This document shows positions 51,723 to 61,289 of a stretch of DNA of 64,000 nucleotides, piece by piece; the first letter of the stretch is position 1; every line of letters starts with the position of its first letter. Below the pieces are notes generated by a model. The model saw nothing but the letters and a program-made list of their open reading frames with translations, was not told the origin of the DNA and did no database searches. This DNA comes from Bacillus_BA songklensis. Its GTDB lineage: Bacteria; Bacillota; Bacilli; Bacillales; Bacillaceae_H. Where the stretch lies: positions 744,001 through 808,000 of the forward strand of contig NZ_JBHRZT010000072.1 of assembly GCF_042649685.1 (NCBI RefSeq), in the 5' to 3' direction. The position numbers and the translations under genes are program-made.

Positions 51723-53945
51723 CTACTCTTTTTTAGACCGGTTTCGTTCATCGATTTGCTGCTGTGCCTCCCATTTGGTAATAGGTTTAGAAGGATCGAT
51801 TTTAATACTATGGGTACGCTCTTTATCTTCATCCTTCCGCTCATTACGTCGATTCGTTTGTTGTGAAGCAGTTTCCCTTGTGGTGATATTCTCTTGAACA
51901 CGCCGATCTGTATCTGTCACGGTCTCATTCCAATTAGTAGCTTTTTGAATATTGCCGTCATGATACTCACGGTTGGTCATATCTTGAGTCACTTCTCGAT
52001 CATTATTTCTTTTAATACCCCTACGTTCGCTTAGTTGTTGGCTTTGCTGGCCATTACTGCGGTCTTCATGGCTTTGACGATCCATCATGTTATGATTTCC
52101 CTGGCTTTGCAAACGATCCGTAAGCTCTACATCACGTGTATCTGAACGTTCTGTCCTAGTATCCGATTCTCGATGTTGTGCTCCCTCTGAATTTCGACGA
52201 TCTGCTAAAGGAGTATTTGCAAGGTTGCCCCTTCCTAAACGACGACGGCGCAATTCATCAATAGATGTAACATTTTCGTTTTGATCGATGGCTTCTTCAT
52301 CTCGGCGATCCATCAGCTTTTCATTCCCAACCGGCGCATGGTCCACAGCTGTACGATTTTGAAGTTGATTTTTGTAGGCTTCCCGTCCTTCTTTAAACTC
52401 TTCATTGCTTCGGTCTGCCGTCGCCGCTACACCTGCAGCAGCAAAAAGACGTTCCTTTGTTGCCTGAAGCTGTTTTTGTCTGTCCGCTAGTTGAGCTTGA
52501 TTGAGAAAACCAAGGTTACGCTGTGCTAAAGGCTGATTCCGAATGCGTCCACGGCTGTTGGTTGAGTCCAACAGCTCTTTACCTTTACGTGCCACCTTTC
52601 GGGCTTGGTTGTATTTCTGACGATAACTTTGCAATGTCGCTCCTGTGCTGCTTTGAACGTTATTGGCAGCCGTGGAGACGATGTTAAAAAGCTCTTTTCG
52701 TTTCGCCCAAATACCAACGAAACAGATAATCTGGAGAATCATCATACCTAGGTATCCCAAATCGGAGTCTTCTGTTGCGCGATATAAAATAGCTGAAATA
52801 CCAAACAAAATCGTTAACAATAAAGCAATCGCAATTTTCATCAACTGTGCATGTACTACTTTCATTGCCCAATCAAACGCTGTCTGCTTCCATCTTGGAA
52901 CCAATGCCATGAGCAATGGAACCGGCGCAAATAGCACTAAAACAAGGAAAATCATTTGATATAGAATGATTGAACCCGAAACCAGTAATAGGAAGATCCC
53001 AATAATGGCATTTCCAATGAAAAGCAATGGAACAAACGCTGCACGCTGTGTAATCCCATCAATTGACATCATTGAATTTTTTTCTTCTTCTACTTCAGAT
53101 TGAGCTTGATTTTGTCGTTCTTCTGCATCGATGATAGGATCAATTGATAAAAGATTATTAACACGGCTTTCTTCAACTTCCGTAGTACCATATTGCATCA
53201 GCATATAAGGTTTTTTCACCATCAAGTCAAACATTTGATTGCGAATCGATGCAATCCCTTCTTCTTTTGTATAAGTAGCATCCGGGTTTACGATACTAGC
53301 CGAAACAGCTAAAACATCGCTTTGAAGGTCACTTGACCAATCATTAATTCCTTTCAGAACTGTTGAAGCATTAGAAAAGAAACCAAGCGAAAAAACAAAA
53401 ATGACAAAAGCTGAAATCAAACCACCCCATGCACGGCTGCTTTCACGTTTTACCATTCCAACATAAGTCGCCCATGCTCCCACAATCGCGATGACAAATG
53501 TTACAAGTAACGGCCAAAGTCCATTGCCCATAAAACCACTAGGACCAAAACCGGCAATATTTTGAATAGCTGCACCAATTTTATTTACGACACCTGAAAT
53601 AAAATCCAGTTCAAAGGCTTCTTGAACAATCTTCATCGTAAAATTACCTAAGAGAACATTAAGGCTCCAAACGGCATTTACTACCTCCATTAAGGCAATG
53701 TAGATTTGTTTTCCCGCGCCATCTGCCCAATTCCACGGCATCCAGTCACCCGATGTATCTACATAAGTATCAAGTTCATAGTGGTGTTGGGGATACTCAT
53801 TATATTTCAGGTCAACTTCTCCGACTGATTCTGCTTCCGTATCCTCTGGTACTAAATTATCTTGAAGGCTTTCTGCCGAAGCTGGCAGTTGAAAGACAAA
53901 AAGCAAGGCGACCGATAACGAAAGGAACCGCATTAGCTTTTTCAT
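51723..53945 (-). CDS. VirB6/TrbL-like conjugation membrane protein
   Basis: 740 residues. Signal peptide, a W-rich external part (DWMPWNWADGAGKQIYIAL), then about seven helices including LVSGSIILYQMIFLVLVLFA and PVPLLMALVPRWKQTAFDWA, as in TrbL/CD3337-type conjugation proteins (channel of the inner membrane). The last 270 residues are hydrophilic, rich in R, N, Q and D, and longer than usual. The remaining transfer genes (VirB4 ATPase, relaxase, coupling protein) are absent, so transfer is not possible from here. Confidence 0.8.
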   Translation of the reverse strand: MKKLMRFLSLSVALLFVFQLPASAESLQDNLVPEDTEAESVGEVDLKYNEYPQHHYELDTYVDTSGDWMPWNWADGAGKQIYIALMEVVNAVWSLNVLLGNFTMKIVQEAFELDFISGVVNKIGAAIQNIAGFGPSGFMGNGLWPLLVTFVIAIVGAWATYVGMVKRESSRAWGGLISAFVIFVFSLGFFSNASTVLKGINDWSSDLQSDVLAVSASIVNPDATYTKEEGIASIRNQMFDLMVKKPYMLMQYGTTEVEESRVNNLLSIDPIIDAEERQNQAQSEVEEEKNSMMSIDGITQRAAFVPLLFIGNAIIGIFLLLVSGSIILYQMIFLVLVLFAPVPLLMALVPRWKQTAFDWAMKVVHAQLMKIAIALLLTILFGISAILYRATEDSDLGYLGMMILQIICFVGIWAKRKELFNIVSTAANNVQSSTGATLQSYRQKYNQARKVARKGKELLDSTNSRGRIRNQPLAQRNLGFLNQAQLADRQKQLQATKERLFAAAGVAATADRSNEEFKEGREAYKNQLQNRTAVDHAPVGNEKLMDRRDEEAIDQNENVTSIDELRRRRLGRGNLANTPLADRRNSEGAQHRESDTRTERSDTRDVELTDRLQSQGNHNMMDRQSHEDRSNGQQSQQLSERRGIKRNNDREVTQDMTNREYHDGNIQKATNWNETVTDTDRRVQENITTRETASQQTNRRNERKDEDKERTHSIKIDPSKPITKWEAQQQIDERNRSKKE

Positions 53946-54061
53946 TTATCATGTAACTCCCTTAGTACCTTTAGCTCTAAATCTTCAACAAGCTTTTCAA
54001 AATTATATATATCTCCGTATTTTGTTCTCTTCCATCCACTATCTGTTTTAATAACTTCCAT
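53942..54061 (-). pseudogene. Gene end upstream of the VirB6-like gene, cut by the insertion element
   Basis: MEVIKTDSGWKRTKYGDIYN, FEKLVEDLELKVLRELHDK, stop; the stop overlaps the start of the VirB6-like gene (ATGA). The frame stays open without a stop back to the IS end, and removing the IS with one TA copy joins it in frame to DCGKSFYTNYAAQILYS beyond 55179. Either a small gene from the internal ATG or, more likely, the 3' end of an interrupted conjugation gene. Confidence 0.5.
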
Positions 54062-54099
54062 CCGTTCAGTTTTCAAGCTATATAAGTTGAATTTATGTT

Positions 54100-54584
54100 T
54101 TACAATCGCACACACAATCGGTCAATAACTTTTTCGGGTGTGTCGTTCAACTGGCGAATAAAAGCTTGCACATTTTGGCGAATCTCTTTGACAGACGAAT
54201 AAAAAACGTTATAAATCACATCCGATTTAAGCCACTTCCAGAGTCCTTCAACTAGATTTAATTCAGGACTATAGGGAGGCAAAAACACCAACTCTAAACG
54301 ATGTTGGTTTTCACGTAAGAAAGGTTGGATCAGCTTCGCATGATGAATGCGGGCGTTATCCAGAATCATGACGATTTTTCCAGTAGGATAGCGTTCCAGT
54401 ATTTTTTGAAGAACACCTCACCGGTTTCATAGTTAAGTGTACCAATAAGTTTGACACCTTGATGCTTTCCGTAAGTGGGAATGATTCGCTGTTTCCCTTT
54501 TAAAAACCATGTATGCCCGAGAGCTTGATAATCGCGGATCATGGACTCGTCCTGAAACAGAAGATGATCGATTTCCTCATTCAT
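54100..54584 (-). pseudogene. IS630 transposase, OrfB (DDE part), frameshifted
   Basis: Catalytic part: LLFQDESMIRDY (first Asp), MILDNARIHHAK (second Asp), PPYSPELNLVEGLWKWLKSD (Glu). It is broken between residues EVFFKK and ILERYPTGKIVMILDN by loss of one A in an A-run near 54407, producing the stop at 54366 and a separate downstream frame (54100-54369). This second break is not a known programmed site, so this copy is probably inactive. Confidence 0.8.
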
Positions 54585-55098
54585 AAGTTTTTTTATAGGC
54601 AGGAAAGATCTCTTCTACAAACTCTTTTTGTTTTACCGGGTCAGCTTTTGCCAGCGTATAAGTCGGTTTCGTATAACGGAGACCTAAATCATACAAAAGT
54701 CGGGATACCCCACGAAGAGTATAGGTTTGGTTCCATTCTCTTTTGATAAAAGAAGCGATGATCGCCAAGGTCCAATTATGTTTAGCTGGAAAACCAACAT
54801 CGACTGGCAGTTTGGTTGTGATGACTTGAATTAATTCCTGTTCTTGTTCAGGGGTTAATTTACGAGGTGCCCCCGGTGATTGTCCCATGATTAAGCCGTC
54901 CAGCCCTTTTTCCTCATAGGCATTCACATAATTATAGATGGTTTTTTCAGAACGACCGATCATGTTCGTGATTTCTTTTTTAGAATAGCCCTGTAAGTAG
55001 AAGTAGATGGTTTGATAACGTTCATACATTCGTTTATCTTTCGTGGTTTTCATCGATGCAAGCAGGGTTTGAATTTCATGTTGACGTGAATCAGTCAT
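54577..55098 (-). CDS. IS630 transposase, OrfA (helix-turn-helix part)
   Basis: 173 residues: helix-turn-helix GYSKKEITNMIGRSEKTIYN, a second DNA-binding part (TLRGVSRLLYDLGLRYTKPT) and end at a run of seven A (TATAAAAAAACTTATG) where OrfB starts in another frame. Such A-run slippage joins OrfA and OrfB in IS630 elements. Confidence 0.85.
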   Translation of the reverse strand: MTDSRQHEIQTLLASMKTTKDKRMYERYQTIYFYLQGYSKKEITNMIGRSEKTIYNYVNAYEEKGLDGLIMGQSPGAPRKLTPEQEQELIQVITTKLPVDVGFPAKHNWTLAIIASFIKREWNQTYTLRGVSRLLYDLGLRYTKPTYTLAKADPVKQKEFVEEIFPAYKKTYE

Positions 55099-55210
55099 GG
55101 GATTTCTCTCCGTTCATTGGTAAATGTTATACGTATACTTCGACGGAGATGGGCTGTAATCCTTTAATTCAACTTATATACAATATCTGTGCAGCATAAT
55201 TAGTGTAGAA

Positions 55211-55238
55211 CGATTTTCCGCAATCGGGCGCATTTCAA
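55211..55238. repeat. Copy of the gcgccc element
   Basis: Inverted: cttgaaatgcgcccgattgc ggaaaatcg, next to the IS630 right end. Confidence 0.6.
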
Positions 55239-55413
55239 GAGTAAGAAGTGTTCTCTTTCTTTTTATAAGTGTTAGATTGTTGAATAAGTAATGATTTTTA
55301 AAATGGATACTTTAATTAGAGAACGAAGTAATAGTCGAATGTTGTATGCACCAATAGTGGAATTTATCTTGATTGACTAAAAAACTGCTATTCACTTCTA
55401 TTATAAAAAATGT

Positions 55414-55442
55414 TGGCACAGACCAAAGTCTGGGTCTGTGCT
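55414..55442 (-). terminator. Terminator of the yhcV-like gene
   Basis: On the minus strand GCACAGACC and TGGTCTGTGC, with CAACATTTTTT after. Confidence 0.8.
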
Positions 55443-55461
55443 AATTAAAAGTAACCCCTTA

Positions 55462-55896
55462 CTATTGTTGAGGTGCGGAAGGAGTTGAAATACTTTGTAA
55501 TGCCTGTTCTGCCTCGTTTGCATATTGATTTTGTACTGCTAGATCACCTAAAGCAACCATTCCTACTATTTGTCCATTTTCGATTACCGGCAAGCGGCGA
55601 ATTTGCTGCTGTGCCATCAAATTTGCTGCTTGATGAACATCCATATCAGGTGTACCTTGTACGATTTTCTGTGCAGTCATGACTTGAGATACTGGTGTTT
55701 GTGCATTTTCCCCTTGGGCTGTCGTACGAAGGGTAATATCACGATCAGTTACAATTCCAACCATTTGTCTGCTGTTATTTACTACTGGGATAACTCCGAT
55801 ATTATATTCGCTCATTAACGCTGCGGCTTCCTGTACGGTCTGTGTTTCGTTAACTGTAACAACATTTGATGTCATGATATCTCTTAATTGTGCCAT
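55462..55896 (-). CDS. yhcV: CBS-domain pair protein (YhcV-like)
   Basis: 144 residues, two CBS domains: QEAAALMSEYNIGVIPVV and HQAANLMAQQQIRRLPVI, with DRDITLRTTAQGENAQTPVS between, matching B. subtilis YhcV nearly throughout. Followed by a Gln/Pro-rich tail. GGAGG upstream. It binds an unknown adenosine ligand; role unknown, stress-induced in relatives. Confidence 0.85.
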   Translation of the reverse strand: MAQLRDIMTSNVVTVNETQTVQEAAALMSEYNIGVIPVVNNSRQMVGIVTDRDITLRTTAQGENAQTPVSQVMTAQKIVQGTPDMDVHQAANLMAQQQIRRLPVIENGQIVGMVALGDLAVQNQYANEAEQALQSISTPSAPQQ

Positions 55897-56472
55897 GAAA
55901 CTACCTCCAATTATATGTTTCCTTTATAGGATGGGGAACATTGGCGATATTATTAATGGTAATTTTTTTCTAAATATAAGCTGCACAGTTTTTATTAAAG
56001 TGTTTCCACTTTACCTTTCTGCTTCAAAATAATAATAGCTTTTATAAAATTGTCATACGTTTATTTTCGCTAATATTAAAGGAAGATGCTGTCAAAACTA
56101 ATTTATTCTAAGAGAGCTTTCTTGGAACAAGGATGAACGCTTATTTTCATTTTAGGGTAAAACTTATTTGAATAAGGTCAATGATCTTCAAACGGGTGCC
56201 TCTCTTGAATAAGAAGGGCGTTCTTTTTGAATCGGGCCAGATTGTGTAATAAGACTTTCAAACAAAATTGGATATTTACGTTGATGTTAAAATGGTGATT
56301 GTGAAAGAGTGTATTTAAACTGAGCACCCATTTAGTAAAAGAATGAAAATTGGTTTTAAATACGTATAAGACAAAGAAGGTGTAAAACATATTTGACACG
56401 TTCTTTGTCTTATTTTATCATTTACATGTAAAAGATTTTTGACACCTTACAAATGTGGAGGTGGTATAGTGA

Positions 56473-56691
56473 ATGGAAAATAGAATAAAGGAGTATAGAG
56501 AAAAAAACAGTTTTTCTCAAGGGAAATTAGCAGAGTTGTGTAAGGTAAGTAGACAGACGATTAACGCTATCGAGAACAATAAGTATGATCCCAGTTTACA
56601 ACTTGCCTTTGATATAGCGAAGCATTTAGGAATTACAATGGAGGAGTTATTTATACCATCATCCGATAATGGAGGGAATAGGCATGGATAA
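56473..56691 (+). CDS. XRE-family transcriptional regulator
   Basis: 72 residues: single helix-turn-helix IKEYREKNSFSQGKLAELCK, VSRQTINAIENNKYDPSLQL, AFDIAKHLGITMEELF. GGAGGT upstream. Overlaps the following membrane-protein gene, so it likely represses this small operon. The 500 bases before it hold no convincing gene. Confidence 0.88.
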   Translation: MENRIKEYREKNSFSQGKLAELCKVSRQTINAIENNKYDPSLQLAFDIAKHLGITMEELFIPSSDNGGNRHG

Positions 56692-57115
56692 ATCAAAGAA
56701 AATCATTGTTGTTGGAACATTTTTTGTTCTTTGTANNNNNNNNNNNNNNNNNNNNNNNNNNNNNNNNNNNNNNNNNNNNNNNNNNNNNNNNNNNNNNNNN
56801 NNNNNNNNNNNNNNNNNNNNNNNNNNNNNNNNNNNNNNNNNNNNNNNNNNNNNNNNNNNNNNNNNNNNNNNNNNNNNNNNNNNNNNNNNNNNNNNNNNNN
56901 NNNNNNNNNNNNNNNNNNNNNNNNNNNNNNNNNNNNNNNNNNNNNCAAAGATAAGTTACTTTGCTTTAATGATATTATCAGGTTTAGTTTTGTTCATCTC
57001 GGAAGGGGTATCTAATTTGAACGATATTGAGAATTTCCCTTTGCTAATTGTTGTAGGTCTTACATTTGTAACACTTCCGATAACAGAATTTATATATTCA
57101 AGGAGATATAGATAA
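56684..57115 (+). CDS. Membrane protein coupled to XRE regulator (interrupted by sequence gap)
   Basis: Start ATG after GGAGGG; MDKSKKIIVVGTFFVL, then 210 undetermined bases, then ISYFALMILSGLVLFISEGV, and helix PLLIVVGLTFVTLPITEF. Three or more helices; about 143 codons if the gap length is exact. Typical partner of short XRE regulators in Bacillus. Function unknown. Confidence 0.6.
   Translation: MDKSKKIIVVGTFFVLCXXXXXXXXXXXXXXXXXXXXXXXXXXXXXXXXXXXXXXXXXXXXXXXXXXXXXXXXXXXXXXXXXXXXXXXKISYFALMILSGLVLFISEGVSNLNDIENFPLLIVVGLTFVTLPITEFIYSRRYR
56736..56945. other. Assembly gap
   Basis: 210 N. The reading frame would be kept if the true length is a multiple of three. Confidence 0.99.
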
Positions 57116-57197
57116 TCACTTAATAATCAGTTTCTTGTTAAAGTAACGGGGATTTTTCAAGAATAAAAGTGCAGCCAGCATAAAGAAAACGATACTC

Positions 57198-57220
57198 CAT
57201 AATAGGGCGCAATAGTGGAA
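57198..57220. repeat. Copy of the gcgccc element
   Basis: ccataatagggcgcaatagt ggaa; inverted ttccactattgcgccctatt. Confidence 0.6.
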
Positions 57221-57249
57221 AAAAACGATTAATTACCCGATTGTAATGT

Positions 57250-57684
57250 TTATATACGGTTATGATCAGCTCCCCAATTTTGGATCATTTTCTTAATATC
57301 ATTCGGTTTTAAATTTTCCTCTGCTGCTCTTTTACTAAGTGCAGGAAATTCCTTGTTATCGGCAAACCGTAAAGCGACCACTTGAGCCATATTTAGTTTT
57401 AAATCTAACAATTCCCCTGTTAAAACATAATGACGAAGGTTTTCTTCTGCCCGAATTGCCCGATCTTGAGCTTTTAAAGAATAAAACCTTACTAACACGA
57501 ACACGATGACCATTATGATTGTAATTAGCAGTATAATGACAGATGAAAAAATGTTAGAACCTTCTTTTAATGAAAAAACCATATTCACAATAACAGTAAT
57601 GAGGGTTACTAATACCAACGGCGCTAAAAAAAAGTGATAAAGCGGGTGATAACGCACATGTGATTGATAATTTTGATTATTCAT
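57250..57684 (-). CDS. DUF6526 family membrane protein
   Basis: 144 residues with two helices (LVLVTLITVIVNMVFSL and IILLITIIMVIVFVLVRFY) followed by a cytosolic part with RAIRAEENLRHYVLTGELLD, LNMAQVVALRFADNKEF and PNDIKKMIQNWGAD. I associate this with the DUF6526 family; function unknown. Precedes an ABC exporter operon end by 50 bases but has its own start signals. Confidence 0.75.
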   Translation of the reverse strand: MNNQNYQSHVRYHPLYHFFLAPLVLVTLITVIVNMVFSLKEGSNIFSSVIILLITIIMVIVFVLVRFYSLKAQDRAIRAEENLRHYVLTGELLDLKLNMAQVVALRFADNKEFPALSKRAAEENLKPNDIKKMIQNWGADHNRI

Positions 57685-57735
57685 CTATTCCTCCTTTATG
57701 CCCCATTTTTAATATCTATTTAGTAGCACCTTCAC

Positions 57736-58836
57736 TTATTCCCATTTAAACGTATAGCTGGCAACAATAAATGCACCGATGAGCCAACATCCTAGTATGA
57801 GGGCCTCTGTCCCTAAGCTCATAAACGAAGCTCCAACATTCATCGTTTCTCGTAGGGCATGACTTAAATGGGCGATCGGTAAAACTTGAACAAACGGCTG
57901 AAGAAATTCTGGCATATCTTTAATTGGGAAAAAGACTCCTCCTAAAAATAGCATCGGGAATGATAGAAAACCAGCAATTGGTGCGGCACTTTCTGGAGTT
58001 TTCGCTATTCCGGCAATAATAAAACCTATTGCCATAAATGCTAGTGTTCCTAAAATGACAAAACTGATTAACGTGAACCAAGATCCACGTACTTCAATAC
58101 CAAAAATCAGATGTGCAACACCTAGAACAATGAGTGCTTGCATACCATTTAGGAAAAGTCGTGCGGTAATTTGAGCTGCAATAAATGTCGATGCTTTTAA
58201 AGTGGTACCTTGCATTCTTCTTAAAATTCCTCTTTCTCTCCATGCCGCAATTTGTCCTGCAACGCCATTCATGTTATTACTCATTATCATCATCGCGACA
58301 ATGCCAGGTACTAAGAAATCAATATACTTTAAGTTTAACGCTTCTATTCCCTGCGTTTCTGTCACAACAATCGGAACATACTCTACCATCTTTTTACTAA
58401 GGGCATCTACCGCACCATTGACTAACTGAATCCCCACTTGAGAAACGGTAAAATTGGTTTCATTATAATAAACAGGAAGAGTGAATGGTTTCAAGTTTGT
58501 TGGTGGGCTGCTAAAATGGGATTCGTATCCTTTCGGAATAATGACAACTACATGTGAATCCCCTTTTTTTAACAACTTTAATGCCTCATCTTTATTTTTT
58601 TCTTTTTGCAACTGAATCGCTTCGTTTTTCATTAATATTTCCATTAATTGCTTAGATTGAGAGGAGTTGTCTTGATCGACCACGCCAATCGATACAGACA
58701 TCCCATTTCCATTCCCTAAAAATGATCCTAGCATGACCATGAGAAAAATTGGGAAGACCAATGTCCAAAATAAAACTTGGCGATTACGAAGGAAAATACG
58801 TAATTGTGTTAATGTTAATTGCCAATATGCTTTCAT
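57736..58836 (-). CDS. ABC-2 type exporter permease
   Basis: 366 residues: one N-terminal helix, an external domain of about 150 residues with GVVDQDNSSQSKQLMEILMK, then five helices (ABC2_membrane_3 layout), including GFLSFPMLFLGGVFFPIKDM, the characteristic re-entrant P-x-x-x-x-P loop. Its start overlaps the ATPase stop (ATGA), so they form one exporter for drugs, antibiotics or peptides. Confidence 0.9.
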   Translation of the reverse strand: MKAYWQLTLTQLRIFLRNRQVLFWTLVFPIFLMVMLGSFLGNGNGMSVSIGVVDQDNSSQSKQLMEILMKNEAIQLQKEKNKDEALKLLKKGDSHVVVIIPKGYESHFSSPPTNLKPFTLPVYYNETNFTVSQVGIQLVNGAVDALSKKMVEYVPIVVTETQGIEALNLKYIDFLVPGIVAMMIMSNNMNGVAGQIAAWRERGILRRMQGTTLKASTFIAAQITARLFLNGMQALIVLGVAHLIFGIEVRGSWFTLISFVILGTLAFMAIGFIIAGIAKTPESAAPIAGFLSFPMLFLGGVFFPIKDMPEFLQPFVQVLPIAHLSHALRETMNVGASFMSLGTEALILGCWLIGAFIVASYTFKWE

Positions 58837-59762
58837 CCTTCTCGTAATCCCCTTCCAGTCATATGTATAAACACATCTTCTAAAGTAGCTGTTCGTGTTT
58901 GCAAATCGGATAATTTTAGTTGTTTTTCCGAAGCCGTTTGAATTAAGCTCATTAACGTCGATTGTAAATCATCTGTATACAGAACATACATATCATTTTG
59001 ATTACCTACTTGTTTAACCCCATGAATAGCATGTAATTCCACTTCATGAGCTTCACCTAGAAAACGAAACTCTACCGCGCTATCTGACTGAAGGTTTTTC
59101 ACAAGAAGAGAGGGTGTATCTAATGCTATGAGCTTTCCTTGGTCCATAATGGCAATACGATCACATAATACATGCGCTTCATCCATATAATGAGTCGTTA
59201 AAACAATCGTTTTTCCCTTTTCCTTTAAACGAAGAATAATATCCCAAAGAGTTCTTCTAGCTTGAGGATCAAGACCTGTCGTCGGCTCATCCAAGAAAAT
59301 TATCCATGGATCATGGACAAGCGCTAAGGCTATGGCTAACCGCTGCTTTTGGCCACCTGATAAACTTTTGATTCGACTTTTAGTTTTGTCGGTTAAAAGC
59401 ATATCTTCTATTAATTCTGGAATAGACACATGTTTATGATAAAAACTGGCGTATAGGTGTAATATTTCTTCTACAGTAAGCAGCTCAAAAAGCGTCGTCG
59501 ATTGAAGCTGTACACCTATTACTTCTTTTACTTTTTTCAATTCTCGTATTATATCAAATCCTCCAATAATCGCCGTTCCTTCATCTGGTTTTCGTAAGCC
59601 CACTAACATTTCTAAAGTCGTGGTTTTTCCCGCTCCATTCGGACCAAGAAGACCAAACACTTCTCCTCTTTGTACTTCAAATTCTATCCCTTTTACCGCT
59701 GTAAAATTACCATATTTTTTCATTAAATTCTGAACTTTAATGATTTCTTCAGGAGAATTCAT
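58833..59762 (-). CDS. ABC exporter ATP-binding protein
   Basis: 309 residues. Walker A GLLGPNGAGKTTT, signature LSGGQKQRLAIALALVHDP, Walker B IIFLDEPTTGLDPQARR, H-loop LTTHYMDEAH; then a C-terminal domain typical for drug-type (DrrA/NatA) ATPases. Powers the permease encoded next. Confidence 0.93.
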   Translation of the reverse strand: MNSPEEIIKVQNLMKKYGNFTAVKGIEFEVQRGEVFGLLGPNGAGKTTTLEMLVGLRKPDEGTAIIGGFDIIRELKKVKEVIGVQLQSTTLFELLTVEEILHLYASFYHKHVSIPELIEDMLLTDKTKSRIKSLSGGQKQRLAIALALVHDPWIIFLDEPTTGLDPQARRTLWDIILRLKEKGKTIVLTTHYMDEAHVLCDRIAIMDQGKLIALDTPSLLVKNLQSDSAVEFRFLGEAHEVELHAIHGVKQVGNQNDMYVLYTDDLQSTLMSLIQTASEKQLKLSDLQTRTATLEDVFIHMTGRGLREG

Positions 59763-60252
59763 CGCTCACACTCCATACTTTTGTCTCTACTTATTAATTC
59801 AATTATAGAACATTCGTTTTGTAAAATGAATGAATAAATAAGGCTAAACTTATCCATTTTAAGCTATCTAAATAAATTATTGCTAGACCTTCCCGCTTAA
59901 AGGACGTAAACTAATGACGGTTATTCATAAGGGAAAGTTAATGATTTAATGTTCAATAAGTGTGAACCGGTTTCAGCAGCCTTTGATCTTCAACAATCGG
60001 GCGCTTTTCCGGAGCATATCAATTAGAAAAACGCCTTTTTAAATGAGTTATTCTAGTGTCATTAATACACATCTCCGTCCATTTTTTTATACATCAAGTA
60101 AAGGAGAGGCAGCAAGAACCTCTCCAGTACATTTTTAGTTTACCCTATCCAACGTTACGGCGAACCGTACCATAAGTAACGGCAATTTTTTTGAATTGTT
60201 TATTCGGATTACAAATCGTTGTGGCTATAAAACCTTATATTGAAGTGTAGAT
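59763..60252. other. Intergenic region of about 490 bases
   Basis: No gene. Contains a long copy of the gcgccc element (59951-60004) and a small hairpin ggagagg/cctctcc (60103-60125). Confidence 0.6.
59951..60004. repeat. Long copy of the gcgccc element
   Basis: gttcaataagtgtgaaccgg, ...cagcctttgatcttcaac aatcgggcgc: inverted match to 32819-32877 over its whole length. Confidence 0.75.
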
Positions 60253-60765
60253 TTATTTTAGACCATTGTAGGGGTCAGGATCATAACTTATCAAGAGCTT
60301 CGTTAAATGTTCAACATGGTATTTCTCATCACGGCTGATGACAGCGAAAACATGCTTGACATCCGGGATAGAAATTTCAGCTGCATATTGATCATAAAGT
60401 ACGGCTGTTTCTAGCTCACCTTTTAAATCATTTCTGACATTATTTAATATCAATTGCTTATCATAATTAGGTTTATAAATTTGCATGGGTTCCTTTACAA
60501 ATTGAGTGTCTTTGTAATAGAGATAGGTTTGATATTGTACGGGGTCGTATTTGCGCAACAGGGTTAGAAACATTCCGTAATGTTTTTTTTCATCCAGCAT
60601 GATTATTCTCCAAACCGCATTGACTTCTTCCATGTTGGAATTTGCAATATGGTAAGTATAATCATTAATTGCGGTTAACTCAGCGACCAGCGCTTCCCTT
60701 ATTTTGCTTGTGACAAAAATTGGTTTTCCCTACGGTTGACCTCCCGGAACTGTATAACTCAACAT
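60253..60765 (-). pseudogene. Ferritin-like (rubrerythrin-type) protein gene with in-frame stop
   Basis: From an ATG after GGGGAGGGG the frame reads MLSYTVPGGQP, TAG (60730-60732), then GKPIFVTSKIREALVAELTA INDYTYHIANSNMEEVNAVW, LDEKKHYGMFLTLLRKYD, and a second helix pair ELETAVLYDQYAAEI, SRDEKYHVEHLTKLL. The E-x(n)-E-x-x-H iron-ligand pattern of ferritin-like di-iron proteins is there in both halves (ALVAELTAIND with EKKHYGMF; ELETAVLYDQY with DEKYHVEH). The stop removes the first helix unless read through; the frame from an internal ATG (60633) lacks one ligand helix. Confidence 0.75.
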
Positions 60766-60895
60766 ATATCCCCTCCCCCGATTATCCTTTAGAATGATAA
60801 TATACTCTATGGACTTCTTTCAGGAATTATGCATGGATACCGGAGGCGTTAGTTCAAGAAGAAATAGAACTGAAATATTGAGTCTTTAATATTAA

Positions 60896-60925
60896 GATCT
60901 TCAACAATCGGGCGCAATAGTGGAA
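60896..60925. repeat. Copy of the gcgccc element
   Basis: gatcttcaacaatcgggcgc aatagtggaa; the most complete short form. The next 280 bases hold tttacgaacgg-type repeats (61040-61140) but no gene. Confidence 0.7.
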
Positions 60926-61198
60926 GGTTATAAACGCCTCAATAAGTTTACCCTGTTGGGATGGTTTTGCTTATTAAGTTAACAAAATAGATCAACTTAA
61001 TTTTGAAGTTAAAATTCTTCGTAAAGGTGTCTGTAAATAATTGGACATTCGTAAATTATTTATAGACTTTTACGGATATTAAAAATGTTGATTTTATACG
61101 GAGAACATAGCCGTTCGTAAAAGTGTACTTTTACGAACGGACAAAATAGCAATCATCACAAAAAATCAAAAACACATAATCTTTCATTAATGAAAAAA

Positions 61199-61214
61199 GC
61201 AGGGTTAACCCTGC
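61199..61214 (-). terminator. Terminator
   Basis: gcagggttaaccctgc palindrome with TTTTTT on the minus strand, 75 bases after the thioredoxin-like gene. Confidence 0.65.
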
Positions 61215-61289
61215 CGTAAACTAACAGTCATTTCTTCCACCCTGCTACATACTCCTAAACATTTCTTTATCTATTTTCTTTTTTTATTA

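Larger units (their letters stand above)
54081..55178 (-). mobile_element. IS630-family insertion sequence
   Basis: About 1.1 kb bounded by inverted TATAAGTTGAATT ends with TA at both junctions, the target duplication of IS630/Tc1-mariner elements. Inside is one transposase region in three frames on the minus strand. It interrupts a conjugation operon. Confidence 0.85.

Noticed and set aside
56178..56399. Open frame of 73 codons, rich in Phe/Asn/His
   Set aside because: No ribosome site and no recognisable family; transposase origin was considered but no motif supports it.
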